A stretch of DNA of 36,287 nucleotides, taken from NCBI GenBank assembly GCA_030535355.1, contig JAUNIO010000029.1:1-36287 (forward strand). Reading direction: 5' to 3'. This DNA comes from a bacterium. Its GTDB lineage: Bacteria; Vulcanimicrobiota; Xenobia; Xenobiales; Xenobiaceae. A program made the translations under genes and the position numbers. Positions 14,948 through 22,813 of this stretch are shown in pieces (position 1 is the stretch's first letter; the number at the start of each line of letters is the position of its first letter). A model generated the notes under the pieces. That model saw only the letters and a program-made list of their open reading frames with translations, did not search any database and was not told the origin of the DNA.

Positions 14948-15877
14948 GTGATTCATTTTAACTTTTCCAATTCAAAGCATCATGCCGAGGCACCGGAGAG
15001 AGCTTTCGGGCGTTTAAAGCAGGTCCTGCTCCAAAAAGATGCCGTCGTCGTCGGCGCAGGTGCAGGGCTGTCGTCGGCAGCTGGATTCACTTACAGCGGA
15101 GAGCGCTTTCATAAATATTTCAGCGATTTCGCTGAAATATACCGCTTTCAGGACATGTACGCCGGAGGATTCTATCCTTACCGAAGTTTGGAAGAAAAGT
15201 GGGCCTATTGGAGCCGATACGTTTATATAAACCGCTACGCCAGCGCTCCCAAGCCAATCTATGCAAATCTTTTACAGATACTCAAAAAAAAGGAATACTT
15301 TGTGCTGACTACCAATGTAGATCACCAGTTTCAGCGTGCAGGTTTCGCCAAGCAGCGCATCTTTTATACTCAGGGCGACTACGGACTCTTCCAGTGCAGC
15401 CGTCCCTGTCACGCGCAAACTTATGACAACGAAGAAATCATCCGGCAAATGATAGAAGCCCAAGGTTTTGTCATCGCGGAAAACGGCTCTCTGATACTGC
15501 CGGAAGGCGTCATTCCCGAAATGAAAGTTCCCTCCGCATTGGTTCCCCGCTGCCCGCGCTGCGGGTCCCCCATGAGCATGAACCTGCGCGCCGACGACAC
15601 ATTTGTCGAAGACCAGGGCTGGCATAAGGCAGCGCAGCGTTACCAGGCTTTTATCGGCAAGCACAAAAACGCCGAGATACTGTTTTGGGAAATCGGCGTG
15701 GGCTGGAACACTCCCGGAATCATCAAATATCCTTTTTGGGAGATGACGCAGCATAATACCCGGGCGTTTTATGCCTGCGTTAATCTGCACGACGCCCAAG
15801 CTCCCGAAGATATCGGCGGCCGTTCCCTCTGCCTTAAAGGTGATATAGCCGAGGTTTTGCGCTATCTCGCTGAGTAG
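14948..15877 (+). CDS. SirTM-class sirtuin, protein ADP-ribosyltransferase
   Basis: 309-residue class M sirtuin. NAD-binding motif GAGAGLSSAAGF at residues 36-47, active-site strand LTTNVDHQF at 120-128 (TTNVD replaces the usual TQNID), and a zinc-ribbon CxxC in CPRCGSPM. SirTM enzymes modify lipoylated GcvH-L rather than deacetylating. The usual companions gcvH-L and lplA2 are absent nearby, so the target is either encoded elsewhere or different. The start is GTG 14948, with GAGG upstream; no ATG fits better. It is probably cotranscribed with the macrodomain gene and ends before repeat copy 3, which may terminate it. Confidence 0.93.
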   Translation: MIHFNFSNSKHHAEAPERAFGRLKQVLLQKDAVVVGAGAGLSSAAGFTYSGERFHKYFSDFAEIYRFQDMYAGGFYPYRSLEEKWAYWSRYVYINRYASAPKPIYANLLQILKKKEYFVLTTNVDHQFQRAGFAKQRIFYTQGDYGLFQCSRPCHAQTYDNEEIIRQMIEAQGFVIAENGSLILPEGVIPEMKVPSALVPRCPRCGSPMSMNLRADDTFVEDQGWHKAAQRYQAFIGKHKNAEILFWEIGVGWNTPGIIKYPFWEMTQHNTRAFYACVNLHDAQAPEDIGGRSLCLKGDIAEVLRYLAE

Positions 15878-15986
15878 GCAGGTTAATGCCCGTTATAAAC
15901 GCATTTGAGCTGCGCACTATTGGCATAATTGCTCAAGGTTTCAACATTTCTTCAGACAAACAAGCTGTACTGTTCAGCTCGATGCT

Positions 15987-16125
15987 GTATAAAAGAACCG
16001 TAGCACCCAGCCAGTGCTGCAGACGAGAACAAAACTTCACATTTAACATATAACAATCGCCTAGCCACTGATTGTTAAGCAGAAATAGCGCAGACCCGTG
16101 CGGGTGCGCTGTTTTGCTTTTAAGC
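15987..16125 (+). repeat. Dispersed 140-bp hairpin repeat, copy 3
   Basis: Same parts and order as copy 1, with a few substitutions (AGTGCTGCAG for AGTGTTGCAG, tip ACCC-GTGC-GGGT, CGCCTAG for CGACTAG). The hairpin stems are kept. It lies 110 bp after the SirTM gene on the plus strand and ends 10 bp before the HsdR remnant on the minus strand. The looser upstream part begins near 15940 with TTTCTTCAGACAAAC. Confidence 0.85.
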
Positions 16126-16134
16126 GCATTTTTG

Positions 16135-16254
16135 CTATTTAGGCTGTTGCTCGTCCGCCCACAGCTCGCATTGGGTCATGATCGTCCGCACAGGGTCTTC
16201 CATGCCCTCCGGCGGATATTTGTGTTTCTTGAGTAACTTTTTAATGAGCAGCCT
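16135..16254 (-). pseudogene. C-terminal remnant of type I restriction subunit HsdR
   Basis: The minus strand reads RLLIKKLLKKHKYPPEGMED, then PVRTIMTQCELWADEQQPK and a stop at 16135-16137. KKHKYPPEGMEDAxxTVMxQCELW is the very end of HsdR (DUF3387). A stop lies 16264-16266 upstream in the same frame and nothing earlier looks like HsdR, so only about 40 codons remain. It is 15 kb from the hsdM/hsdS genes and may belong to a second, lost system or mark a past rearrangement. The 16255-16395 stretch shows nothing else. Confidence 0.72.
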
Positions 16255-16395
16255 AGACGAGCTTCAGGAAGATTGGGAATCCGAGTCTAAGGGTGACTCA
16301 AAAATTCATCAGCATTTCAGCTAAAAGTGGATCACTTATATGTTAGCGTTTACACCAGTTAATAAAGAGAGCAGTACATTTCACTGCTTATTAGT

Positions 16396-17754
16396 TCACA
16401 GACAAAATGTCATATATGCCGGAATGCAGAGAATACCGTTTTGCTGGGATAAATTTTTAGTGTGAATAATATAGGCTTCTCCAATCCTTCTGTGGAAAGC
16501 TTGAATAAATTTATCAAGCGATTTCGTTGTATAACGCTTACCGGACTTCACCTCAATAGAATAAATTTTCGGCTTGATCCTGCTGCCGTTAGATATCAGG
16601 AAATCGATCTCAATATCATTGCGGTGCTTCTCGTGATTATAGCGCGTGTAAAAGAACAGAGGATATCCGTTGCTGACCAATTGCTGCGCAATGGCATTTT
16701 CAAAGATCATCCCCTCGTTAATTGCCATATTATCGTGAAGAATCGCTTTATACAGCTCACCGTCAGCTATCTCAGACTCAGAAAAGGCGTGGCTGACCAG
16801 CAGCCCCGTATCGCCCATGTAACACTTCACGTATGTCCTGTCCTCATTTAGCGACAGCCCAACGTTCGGATCGCTGCAGTTAAAGCACTCGTTGGCGACC
16901 AGGGAATTGCCCAGCCAAAAGAAAGCATCCTGATACATCGAAAAAAAAGAATTGCTTTCGATATTGGAAAGCTTCACTCTTTTCTCATGTTTGGAGAGAA
17001 AAGCGGGTATCTGATCAAAAACAGCGGCGATACGCATACGGTATCTGACATCTGCCTTGCTGATATCGTTGCGGTACAGCGCTAAAATATCGCGCTTCTC
17101 CTCGTCAGCCGCTGCAAAATTGCGTCCATTCTCCAGATATTTTACTACCGCTTTCGGCATACCCCCGACCAAGATGTACTGCTTAAAAAGCATCATCGCC
17201 TTGTGGTGAAGAGTATCTTCAAGCGCTTTTTTTTGCTTATAGCAGGTCTGGATGTAAGTTAGCATTTTCTCTTCGCCTAGAGCCCAGCAAAACTCTACAA
17301 AATCCAGGGGAAACATAGTCAGCCTACGCTCCTCTGAAGGGATGGTAATATCCTGAACGTTTTCTTTGATAGATATAAGCGAACCCGTTTCTATATAGTG
17401 ATAACGCCCATCTTTCACCAATTTCTTGATTGACTGCCGCGCCTTCGGGTACTGCTGCACTTCATCGAAAATGATCAGCGATTGGTGCGGATAAAGCGTC
17501 TTGTTGTACTCTGTAGAAAGAATCATAAAAAAAGTATCCAGATCGTTCAGATACTTTTCAAATGCGTCCTTAACTAGCTGACTGGCATCGTTAAAATCGA
17601 TCAGCAGATAGCTCTTATATTCTTTTTTGCCGAATTCTTCCACGATGGTAGACTTACCAATCCGCCGGGCACCCTCAATCAGCAGCGCTTTTTCGTCGGC
17701 AGATGTCTCTTTCCACTGCAGCAGCCTGTCATATATTTTCCTGCGAAAAATCAT
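16396..17754 (-). CDS. AAA_14/DUF4143 ATP-binding protein, second
   Basis: 452-residue relative of the 5944-7239 product but of a different subgroup. Walker A GARRIGKST at residues 28-36, Walker B SLIIFDEVQQYP near 92-103, sensor ETGSLIS; C-terminal DUF4143 contains YMGDTGLLV, IEIDFLIS and IYSIEVKSGKR. The D-x-(13-20)-E-V-K pattern is PD-(D/E)xK-like, consistent with a nuclease-type fold. Role unproven; family members are common in host-associated anaerobes and sit here, as often, beside decayed restriction genes. The upstream region carries an inverted repeat and repeated CAATAATACGCA words. Confidence 0.9.
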   Translation of the reverse strand: MIFRRKIYDRLLQWKETSADEKALLIEGARRIGKSTIVEEFGKKEYKSYLLIDFNDASQLVKDAFEKYLNDLDTFFMILSTEYNKTLYPHQSLIIFDEVQQYPKARQSIKKLVKDGRYHYIETGSLISIKENVQDITIPSEERRLTMFPLDFVEFCWALGEEKMLTYIQTCYKQKKALEDTLHHKAMMLFKQYILVGGMPKAVVKYLENGRNFAAADEEKRDILALYRNDISKADVRYRMRIAAVFDQIPAFLSKHEKRVKLSNIESNSFFSMYQDAFFWLGNSLVANECFNCSDPNVGLSLNEDRTYVKCYMGDTGLLVSHAFSESEIADGELYKAILHDNMAINEGMIFENAIAQQLVSNGYPLFFYTRYNHEKHRNDIEIDFLISNGSRIKPKIYSIEVKSGKRYTTKSLDKFIQAFHRRIGEAYIIHTKNLSQQNGILCIPAYMTFCL

Positions 17755-17795
17755 TAGGAAGCAATCCTTTCACATGTTTATCATAGGGCATTTTC

Positions 17796-17856
17796 CAATA
17801 ATACGCAAGATAATTTTCAACAAAATTGCAATAATACGCATTTTAATTATCTTGCG
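17796..17856. promoter_or_regulatory. Inverted and direct repeats upstream of the DUF4143 gene
   Basis: CGCAAGATAATT (17804-17815) and AATTATCTTGCG (17845-17856) are a perfect 12-bp inverted repeat. The 12-mer CAATAATACGCA occurs at 17796-17807 and 17829-17840, with a shorter CAATACGCA just after. They lie about 45-100 bp before the start of the minus-strand ATPase gene and may be its operator. Confidence 0.4.
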
Positions 17857-18074
17857 GTTCCAGGCAATACGCAAAGTTACTCTCACAAACCTGATAGTGA
17901 AGGCTAAGCAGGTAGGTTCGCCAAACGGTTCTGCCGAGATACAACCGCATTATCATTTCTGCTTTTTCATTTTGGCTACACTGCGGCCGGTTGCTGCTGT
18001 TAAGCTCTAAAAACAGCTTTACTAAACTTTTAAAACATTATTTTACTTATTAATTGCGTAATTTAACATCGGGG

Positions 18075-18102
18075 CAACAAAAAAAAACACTTTGGTTACA
18101 AT
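18075..18102 (+). promoter_or_regulatory. A-tract promoter module without a downstream gene
   Basis: ACAAAAAAAAACACTTT, three bases, then TACAAT (18097-18102). The same module with the same spacing precedes the GmrSD-type gene (23155-23180, TATAAT). Here no protein-coding frame follows on the plus strand. An inverted repeat ACAATACTT/AAGTATTGT (18098-18106, 18121-18129) overlaps the -10 box. Confidence 0.45.
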
Positions 18103-18107
18103 ACTTG

Positions 18108-18340
18108 CTATACGAGACAAAAGTATTGTCAGCGAAAATAACCATATTTTTGAGAAAGGCGTTAATCGCATGAATATAAAGTAATGACAAAGCATTTTGT
18201 TCGCGCTGCGGCAAAAGCGGGGACATTATTGTCATTCATAAGAGCAAATCACAAGCTGCAATAATGTAAAAGGGCCTGTGAAAAAATGAGCGATCATTTT
18301 CCACGGGCCCAGTTCTATGGATGAGCTTTATACAGCTCGC
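18108..18340 (+). ncRNA. Candidate structured non-coding RNA
   Basis: Downstream of the orphan promoter module the sequence is unusually rich in stems: AATGACAA/TTGTCATT (18183-18190, 18229-18236) enclosing TTTTG-CGC/GCG-CAAAA (18195-18216); a 17-bp near-perfect hairpin at 18272-18310 capped by a GCGA tetraloop; and GAGCT/AGCTC (18323-18338). No coding frame with normal composition covers it. Transcription could run on to the terminator in repeat copy 4 near 18625. On the minus strand the 17-bp hairpin is followed by TTTTACATTATT, so a minus-strand terminator is the main alternative. Confidence 0.35.
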
Positions 18341-18493
18341 AATAAATATTATAATCGGAGAGCCTACATTGAAAGGAATGTCGATGATGTCATCACAGAA
18401 GACGACCGCTAAAAACAAAACAACAGGGGACGCTGCATAAAAATACTTAAATATCTCTTCAGATAAAACTGCAATACAGTTAAGGTATATGCG

Positions 18494-18633
18494 GTATAAA
18501 AAGAACGTAGCACCCAGCCAGTGTTGCAGACGAGAACAAAACTTCACATTTAACATATAACAATCGACTAGCCACTGATTGTTAAGCAGAAATAGCGCAG
18601 ACCCGTTCGGGTGCGCTGTTTTGCTTTTAAGGC
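18494..18633 (+). repeat. Dispersed 140-bp hairpin repeat, copy 4
   Basis: Identical to copy 1 across the 140-bp core, 11 kb away. The hairpin ends 65 bp from the stop of the minus-strand serine hydrolase. The looser upstream part begins near 18455 with CTCTTCAGATAAAA. On the minus strand, the frame starting MLNVKFCSRLQHW runs through the upstream part and on into a hydrophobic 106-residue frame ending at 18236, which overlaps the candidate RNA and is probably not real beyond the repeat. Confidence 0.85.
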
Positions 18634-18697
18634 GATTTTACAAAGAACTTTTAGAAGTAAAGCTATTAAAAGCATTTAATACAAAAAAAACACATCC

Positions 18698-20041
18698 TTA
18701 AAAACAATACCGGCAGATAGCCTCGGTCAGCTTTTCTTCCCAAATATAATTGCTGCTGAAGCGGCCTAAACTGCGCTCATCAGCGACATCCATAGCGGTG
18801 CCGTTAATAATATATACAAAACCGTCACCGCTGCCGGGACGAAAAAAACAGGATGAGAGAAGCCCGAAAGCCTCCCCCGTATGCCCCACAAAATCTAATT
18901 CTCTTCCCCGGCAGAAACGCGCCGTACTATTCCCCAAAACATGATACACTCCCAATCCGTAGGAAGGTATCGCGCCCCCATAACTATTGCCGTTTTCCCT
19001 GTCCGCAGAGTATGTCCACTGCTGCGCCAGCATTTCCCCAACTGAAGCGGGAGACAGCACCCGCCGGACCTCATAAATCCCGCCGTTCATCATCATTAAA
19101 AGCGCGTGGGAAAGCTCCTCCACAGACAGACGCAAACCACCAGCCGGAGAGAGCATGGTAGCGTTCGTGCCCGGACGGTATCCTTCCAGGCTGTAAGTCT
19201 GCCGGACATCTTCGGCGTAAGGGTTCTGCAGGCTTACGCTCTCGGCCTGCGGCTGAACACCTCCATAATCATCGGCCTTGCCGTGCCAAGGCCCGCTTTC
19301 GTCCCACTTTCCCGCAGCATCTTTCTTTTGGTAAACGGTCCCCAGCTTCGCGAATTCCTCGGGGCTAAAGTTGCCGGGGACGTAATCGCCCTCAATAGAA
19401 AGCTGCCGCAGAATATGCTGCTTCTGATAGAGATCGAAGCGTTCCCCGGTTACAGCTTCGATGATCGTCCCCAGCAGCCCGTAATTCAAGTTACAGTAAG
19501 AGAAATATTCCCCCGGCCGCTCCCCCAGCGGAGCGAAATGGGCACCGCCTTCGTAGAATTGGCCTGCTGGCTCAAAGAACTCCTTCACGCTCGCCGAAGG
19601 CGGAATACTATAAACCTTGCCATCCCGAAGCGATGAAGTATGCGAGGCCAGCATCCGCACCGTGATAGGTATTTGGGGATAATGCGGATTCCTCAGGGTA
19701 AAGCCCAGATAAACGCCTGCATCCGTATCTAATTCTAGCCTTCCCTCTTCCTGAAGCTGCAGGAGGGTGAAAACCGTGAACATCTTCGACACTGAAGCCA
19801 CGCGGAAACGGCTGTCTCTGGCAAAAGGCAGATCCCTGAGCATACCCTCGCCTTTTAAGCGGCTGCTCCCCAGAAAAGCGCTATAGACCTCCCGGCCTTC
19901 CCGAAAGACGATGACCCCCAGTCCGGGAACTTTGGTGCCCGTACCGCCGATCATAGCGGCCAGCTCGCGGTCCAGTGCCTGTTTCTGCTCTGGGTTCATA
20001 GCCTCCCAGCTAGTATTTTCTGTTCTGGTTTCGGTTAGCAT
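18698..20041 (-). CDS. Serine hydrolase, beta-lactamase/DD-peptidase (class C-like) family
   Basis: 447-residue member of the beta-lactamase family (PF00144). Catalytic SxxK is S83-V-S-K86, the Tyr motif is Y182-C-N184, and GHTGEAFG near the C-terminus replaces the KTG box. Possible roles are peptidoglycan or ester hydrolysis. From ATG 20041 the protein has no export signal, but the same frame upstream encodes SSKTILAAWLLAIAFACAVF, a good signal peptide with an AGGGAGG ribosome site at 20128-20134. The codon at the right distance is TTA (20120-20122), not a usual start, so the leader may have lost its initiator by one base change. The true gene probably runs to 20122. Repeat copy 4 lies downstream. 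Confidence 0.88.
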   Translation of the reverse strand: MLTETRTENTSWEAMNPEQKQALDRELAAMIGGTGTKVPGLGVIVFREGREVYSAFLGSSRLKGEGMLRDLPFARDSRFRVASVSKMFTVFTLLQLQEEGRLELDTDAGVYLGFTLRNPHYPQIPITVRMLASHTSSLRDGKVYSIPPSASVKEFFEPAGQFYEGGAHFAPLGERPGEYFSYCNLNYGLLGTIIEAVTGERFDLYQKQHILRQLSIEGDYVPGNFSPEEFAKLGTVYQKKDAAGKWDESGPWHGKADDYGGVQPQAESVSLQNPYAEDVRQTYSLEGYRPGTNATMLSPAGGLRLSVEELSHALLMMMNGGIYEVRRVLSPASVGEMLAQQWTYSADRENGNSYGGAIPSYGLGVYHVLGNSTARFCRGRELDFVGHTGEAFGLLSSCFFRPGSGDGFVYIINGTAMDVADERSLGRFSSNYIWEEKLTEAICRYCF

Positions 20042-20401
20042 AGACGGCTCTCCAGGAAAAAATACAGCACAGGCAAAAGCTATCGCCAGCAGCCAAGCTG
20101 CTAGAATTGTTTTGCTGCTTAAATCGGCCTCCCTTCCGATACTTTAGTAACGACATTGGTTAAGCAAAATACAGCAAATTTATATACAATTAAAGTTGGT
20201 CACCGATTTCACAAAAGGTGCCTCTGATCCTTGCAAAAACAGCAATGGAGAGTAAGTCGGTGCAAGCGATAATTGGTTCACAGCACACTAATAAATGAAA
20301 TTGCCCATACACCTTCTTTTCATCGGCAAAATTAGATGTTACAATAGACATAGCGCAATTCTACTCAATATTACCATTCAAACTGAATTATAAGAACTGC
20401 C

Positions 20402-20875
20402 ATGACCAAACAGCAAGAAAAAAAGTGTAAACTAATCATCCACAGCCACGCGATTTTAGCCGGAGCGGGCAATTTAATGCCCATCCCGGGCACGGGCGCA
20501 GCCGCCGATATAGTGACCATGACTACCATGGCCGTAGCTCTGTCCAAGGTGTTCGGCGACGCCATAAGCAAAAACACCGCTAAGTGTATGGTCATCGCTG
20601 CCATCAAAAGGACGGTGCTTAGACAGCCCATCAAAACTGCGGCCAAGGAAATCTCCAAGCTCGTTCCCTTCTTGGGGCTGGTCGTCTCTCCGGCCATCAG
20701 CGCCGCTATGGTTGAATCTGTAGGCTGGACCCTAGCCAGCGAGCTATCGGAAAAGATGAACCCCAGGCTGGCCGACCAGCTGGCTAAAAAACTGAATCAA
20801 AAACTGGTAAATGCCAAATGGCTTCCCGATCGGCAGATATATGATGATGGAGACGAGATATGCCAAAATGAATGA
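20402..20875 (+). CDS. DUF697-like membrane-associated protein
   Basis: 157-residue protein with two hydrophobic stretches: AILAGAGNLMPIPGTGAAADIVTMTTMAVAL (about residues 17-48) and LVPFLGLVVSPAISAAMVESVGW (about 87-110). The Pro/Gly-rich first segment followed by KVFGDAI resembles DUF697 domains of YcjF-type and GTPase-linked proteins. The C-terminus is charged and soluble. Function unknown. It is followed after 57 bp by an LRR paralogue on the same strand and may share its transcript. Promoter candidate TACAAT lies near 20341. The upstream gap 20123-20401 holds nothing else I can name. Confidence 0.7.
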   Translation: MTKQQEKKCKLIIHSHAILAGAGNLMPIPGTGAAADIVTMTTMAVALSKVFGDAISKNTAKCMVIAAIKRTVLRQPIKTAAKEISKLVPFLGLVVSPAISAAMVESVGWTLASELSEKMNPRLADQLAKKLNQKLVNAKWLPDRQIYDDGDEICQNE

Positions 20876-20932
20876 TATGAAAACAGAAAGCACTAAACAC
20901 AGCTTATTTTGTAATCTTATACGAAAAAGAAA

Positions 20933-21673
20933 ATGAATATAGCGCTTAACTTTAAAACTATAAAACAGTTATTTGTTATAGCATGCGTATTTGCTATACT
21001 AACGTATGCGTCCTTTAATAAACTCACGGCACATTACACCAAGGACGGCATCATCTACGATGGATACTTTGGGCATAAAGTCGTCGGTACGAAGAATAAA
21101 AAATCTCTGCAGCAACAATGGATAAAAGCCGTGCCCATTGAGTCGAAACGCTTCACCATAAGGAAGGGGACGACTGCTATGATCAATGCTTCTAACGACC
21201 CCTCTGGCGACGGCATATTTTATGTGGCCGACACCATCAACCTGCCGGACAGCTTAACGGAGATCCACGCGAATGTTTTCACTAATACTAAAGGCCTGAG
21301 AAAAATCACCATACCCAACAGCGTCAATTATATCGGCGTTCACAACTTTGCCTACTGCACAGATTTAGTAACTATAACCCTTTCCGACAATTTAACAAAG
21401 ATACCCGATTTTTGTTTTTATGCGTGCACATCTCTAGCACGTATCGCCATACCTGAAAATGTGAACACTATTGGCTGTAGTGCCTTTGAAGGATGCGGAA
21501 AATTAGTGCAGGTTAAAATACCCAACAGCGTGCATAACATTCGCAGTAAAGCTTTTGCCGGGTGCACCAGTCTAAAAAAAGTCTATGTCTCCAATGACAC
21601 CGAAATAGCAAGTGATGCTTTTCCGCCCAGCACAAAGATTATCGCACGCCGCCCAAGCGCCAGCCGCCAATAG
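20933..21673 (+). CDS. Membrane-anchored BspA-like LRR protein (paralogue 2)
   Basis: 246 residues. One membrane segment (about residues 11-28), the family motif GIIYDGYFG (39-47), a variable stretch, then about six BspA-type repeats such as LRKITIPNSVNYIG and LVTITLSDNLTKIP, and the tail DAFPPSTKIIARR. It is closest to paralogue 1 (4781), with which it shares GYFGHxVxGTxNK after the anchor. Expected to display a short repeat domain outside the cell. It may be cotranscribed with the DUF697-like gene. Confidence 0.82.
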   Translation: MNIALNFKTIKQLFVIACVFAILTYASFNKLTAHYTKDGIIYDGYFGHKVVGTKNKKSLQQQWIKAVPIESKRFTIRKGTTAMINASNDPSGDGIFYVADTINLPDSLTEIHANVFTNTKGLRKITIPNSVNYIGVHNFAYCTDLVTITLSDNLTKIPDFCFYACTSLARIAIPENVNTIGCSAFEGCGKLVQVKIPNSVHNIRSKAFAGCTSLKKVYVSNDTEIASDAFPPSTKIIARRPSASRQ

Positions 21674-21709
21674 GGCAATGTCATTGAGTTGCGGTTCAAC
21701 GACATTGCC
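21674..21709 (+). terminator. Hairpin after LRR paralogue 2
   Basis: GGCAATGTC (21674-21682) pairs perfectly with GACATTGCC (21701-21709), with an inner GTTG/CAAC. It starts at the stop codon. No U-run follows, so termination may be weak. Its arm CAATGTCATT also forms the left end of the MITE-like element at 8182. Confidence 0.45.
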
Positions 21710-21778
21710 TGTTAGGTAAAAGAATCGCTCCGCTTAAACCAGCGGTGCGCTTCCGTCAGTGTTCAAAGGAGCGGCTAT

Positions 21779-22651
21779 TTATTTAATAACCTTGACCGCC
21801 TGAGGGTGAGCATCTATAAACTTCTGCTCATCTAAGCCAAATTCGCATTTTTCAAAAGTAATATCGGCTGAGCCATTTTTGTTAAAAAAATCACCCTTGT
21901 TGCCGATAAAACGGCACTCTTTAAAAAGCGCATCGGCAGAAGAAAGACTCAGCAGAGTATATTCTTTGCAGCGCGTAAATTCGCAGTTCGAGAAGCGCAG
22001 GCCGCTGCTTCTGTTTATATCCAGCATACCGTAAGAGCAGTCGTGAATCCGGCAGGAAACCCCAGTAAGCCCTTTGATGCCGTAACCGCTTATGCCATAA
22101 GCGCCGCAGCCGTAAAGGTCCATGTATTTCAGATTTATGTTTTCGCAGTCATGAAAGGCCACCACGCTGCCGCTGCAGACGCCGGGTTCTACCTCATGGC
22201 CCATAGTCATGCCCACCAGGGTTATATTGCTGCACTGCTTAAACAGCATTACGTTGTCAAAAGCATTCTCGGTGACCAGGTAGGTCTTGCCGTTATCTTT
22301 ATCCTTAGCGCGTAGAGTTAGACCTCTGACGTTGATTATAGTAAGTTCACTCCCACTCCACATGATGTGGGGATGCTCAGCATTCCAATCTAAACCCTTT
22401 TGGGATTCATTTAAAAATTTAGAGAAATTGTAGTTTCCCGGCTTCAGAATGATCTCGGTATTGTTGTCAATAGCGCTGAGAAGCTCCTCAGCATTGCTGA
22501 CTTCAACCTGTTTAATCGGCGCGGCGGCCAGCAGCTGCGGAGCGCTGCCCAAGGAAGTCTGAGACACCGATTCGGCCTGAACGGCGGGGACAGCAAAGGC
22601 CAGCAGGCAGCATAGGCCGGCGGCGCAAATGTTATATTTATACTTGTTCAT
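21779..22651 (-). CDS. Secreted right-handed beta-helix protein
   Basis: 290-residue exported protein. Signal peptide MNKYKYNICAAGLCCLLAFA ending near AVQA-E, then the pattern of parallel beta-helix proteins: NNTEIILKPGNYNFS at the N-cap followed by coils with stacked Asn/Cys, such as SNITLVGMTMGH, ENINLKYMDLYGCG and LRFSNCEFTRC. Resembles pectate-lyase-fold and nitrous-oxide-reductase NosD-like repeats; no catalytic set is evident, so enzyme activity is not claimed. I start at ATG 22651, which has AAGGGAG six bases upstream, not at the earlier ATG 22672. No same-strand partner. Confidence 0.78.
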   Translation of the reverse strand: MNKYKYNICAAGLCCLLAFAVPAVQAESVSQTSLGSAPQLLAAAPIKQVEVSNAEELLSAIDNNTEIILKPGNYNFSKFLNESQKGLDWNAEHPHIMWSGSELTIINVRGLTLRAKDKDNGKTYLVTENAFDNVMLFKQCSNITLVGMTMGHEVEPGVCSGSVVAFHDCENINLKYMDLYGCGAYGISGYGIKGLTGVSCRIHDCSYGMLDINRSSGLRFSNCEFTRCKEYTLLSLSSADALFKECRFIGNKGDFFNKNGSADITFEKCEFGLDEQKFIDAHPQAVKVIK

Positions 22652-22813
22652 ACAATCTCCCTTATAATGCAAGGCTGCTAACTGCGTTTCAGCTTCCTTG
22701 CAGATGGTAATTCCGCATATAATTATAAACGCGTTTACGTCTGCTTACAAGACAGCAGAACCGTTCTTCGGCTTTTCGGGCATGAACCAGCGCTAAATGC
22801 TATAAAGATATAA

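Noticed and set aside
18236-18556. 106-codon hydrophobic minus-strand frame through repeat copy 4
   Set aside because: Only the part inside the repeat is shared with other copies; the rest crosses the strong hairpin at 18272-18310 and has no support.
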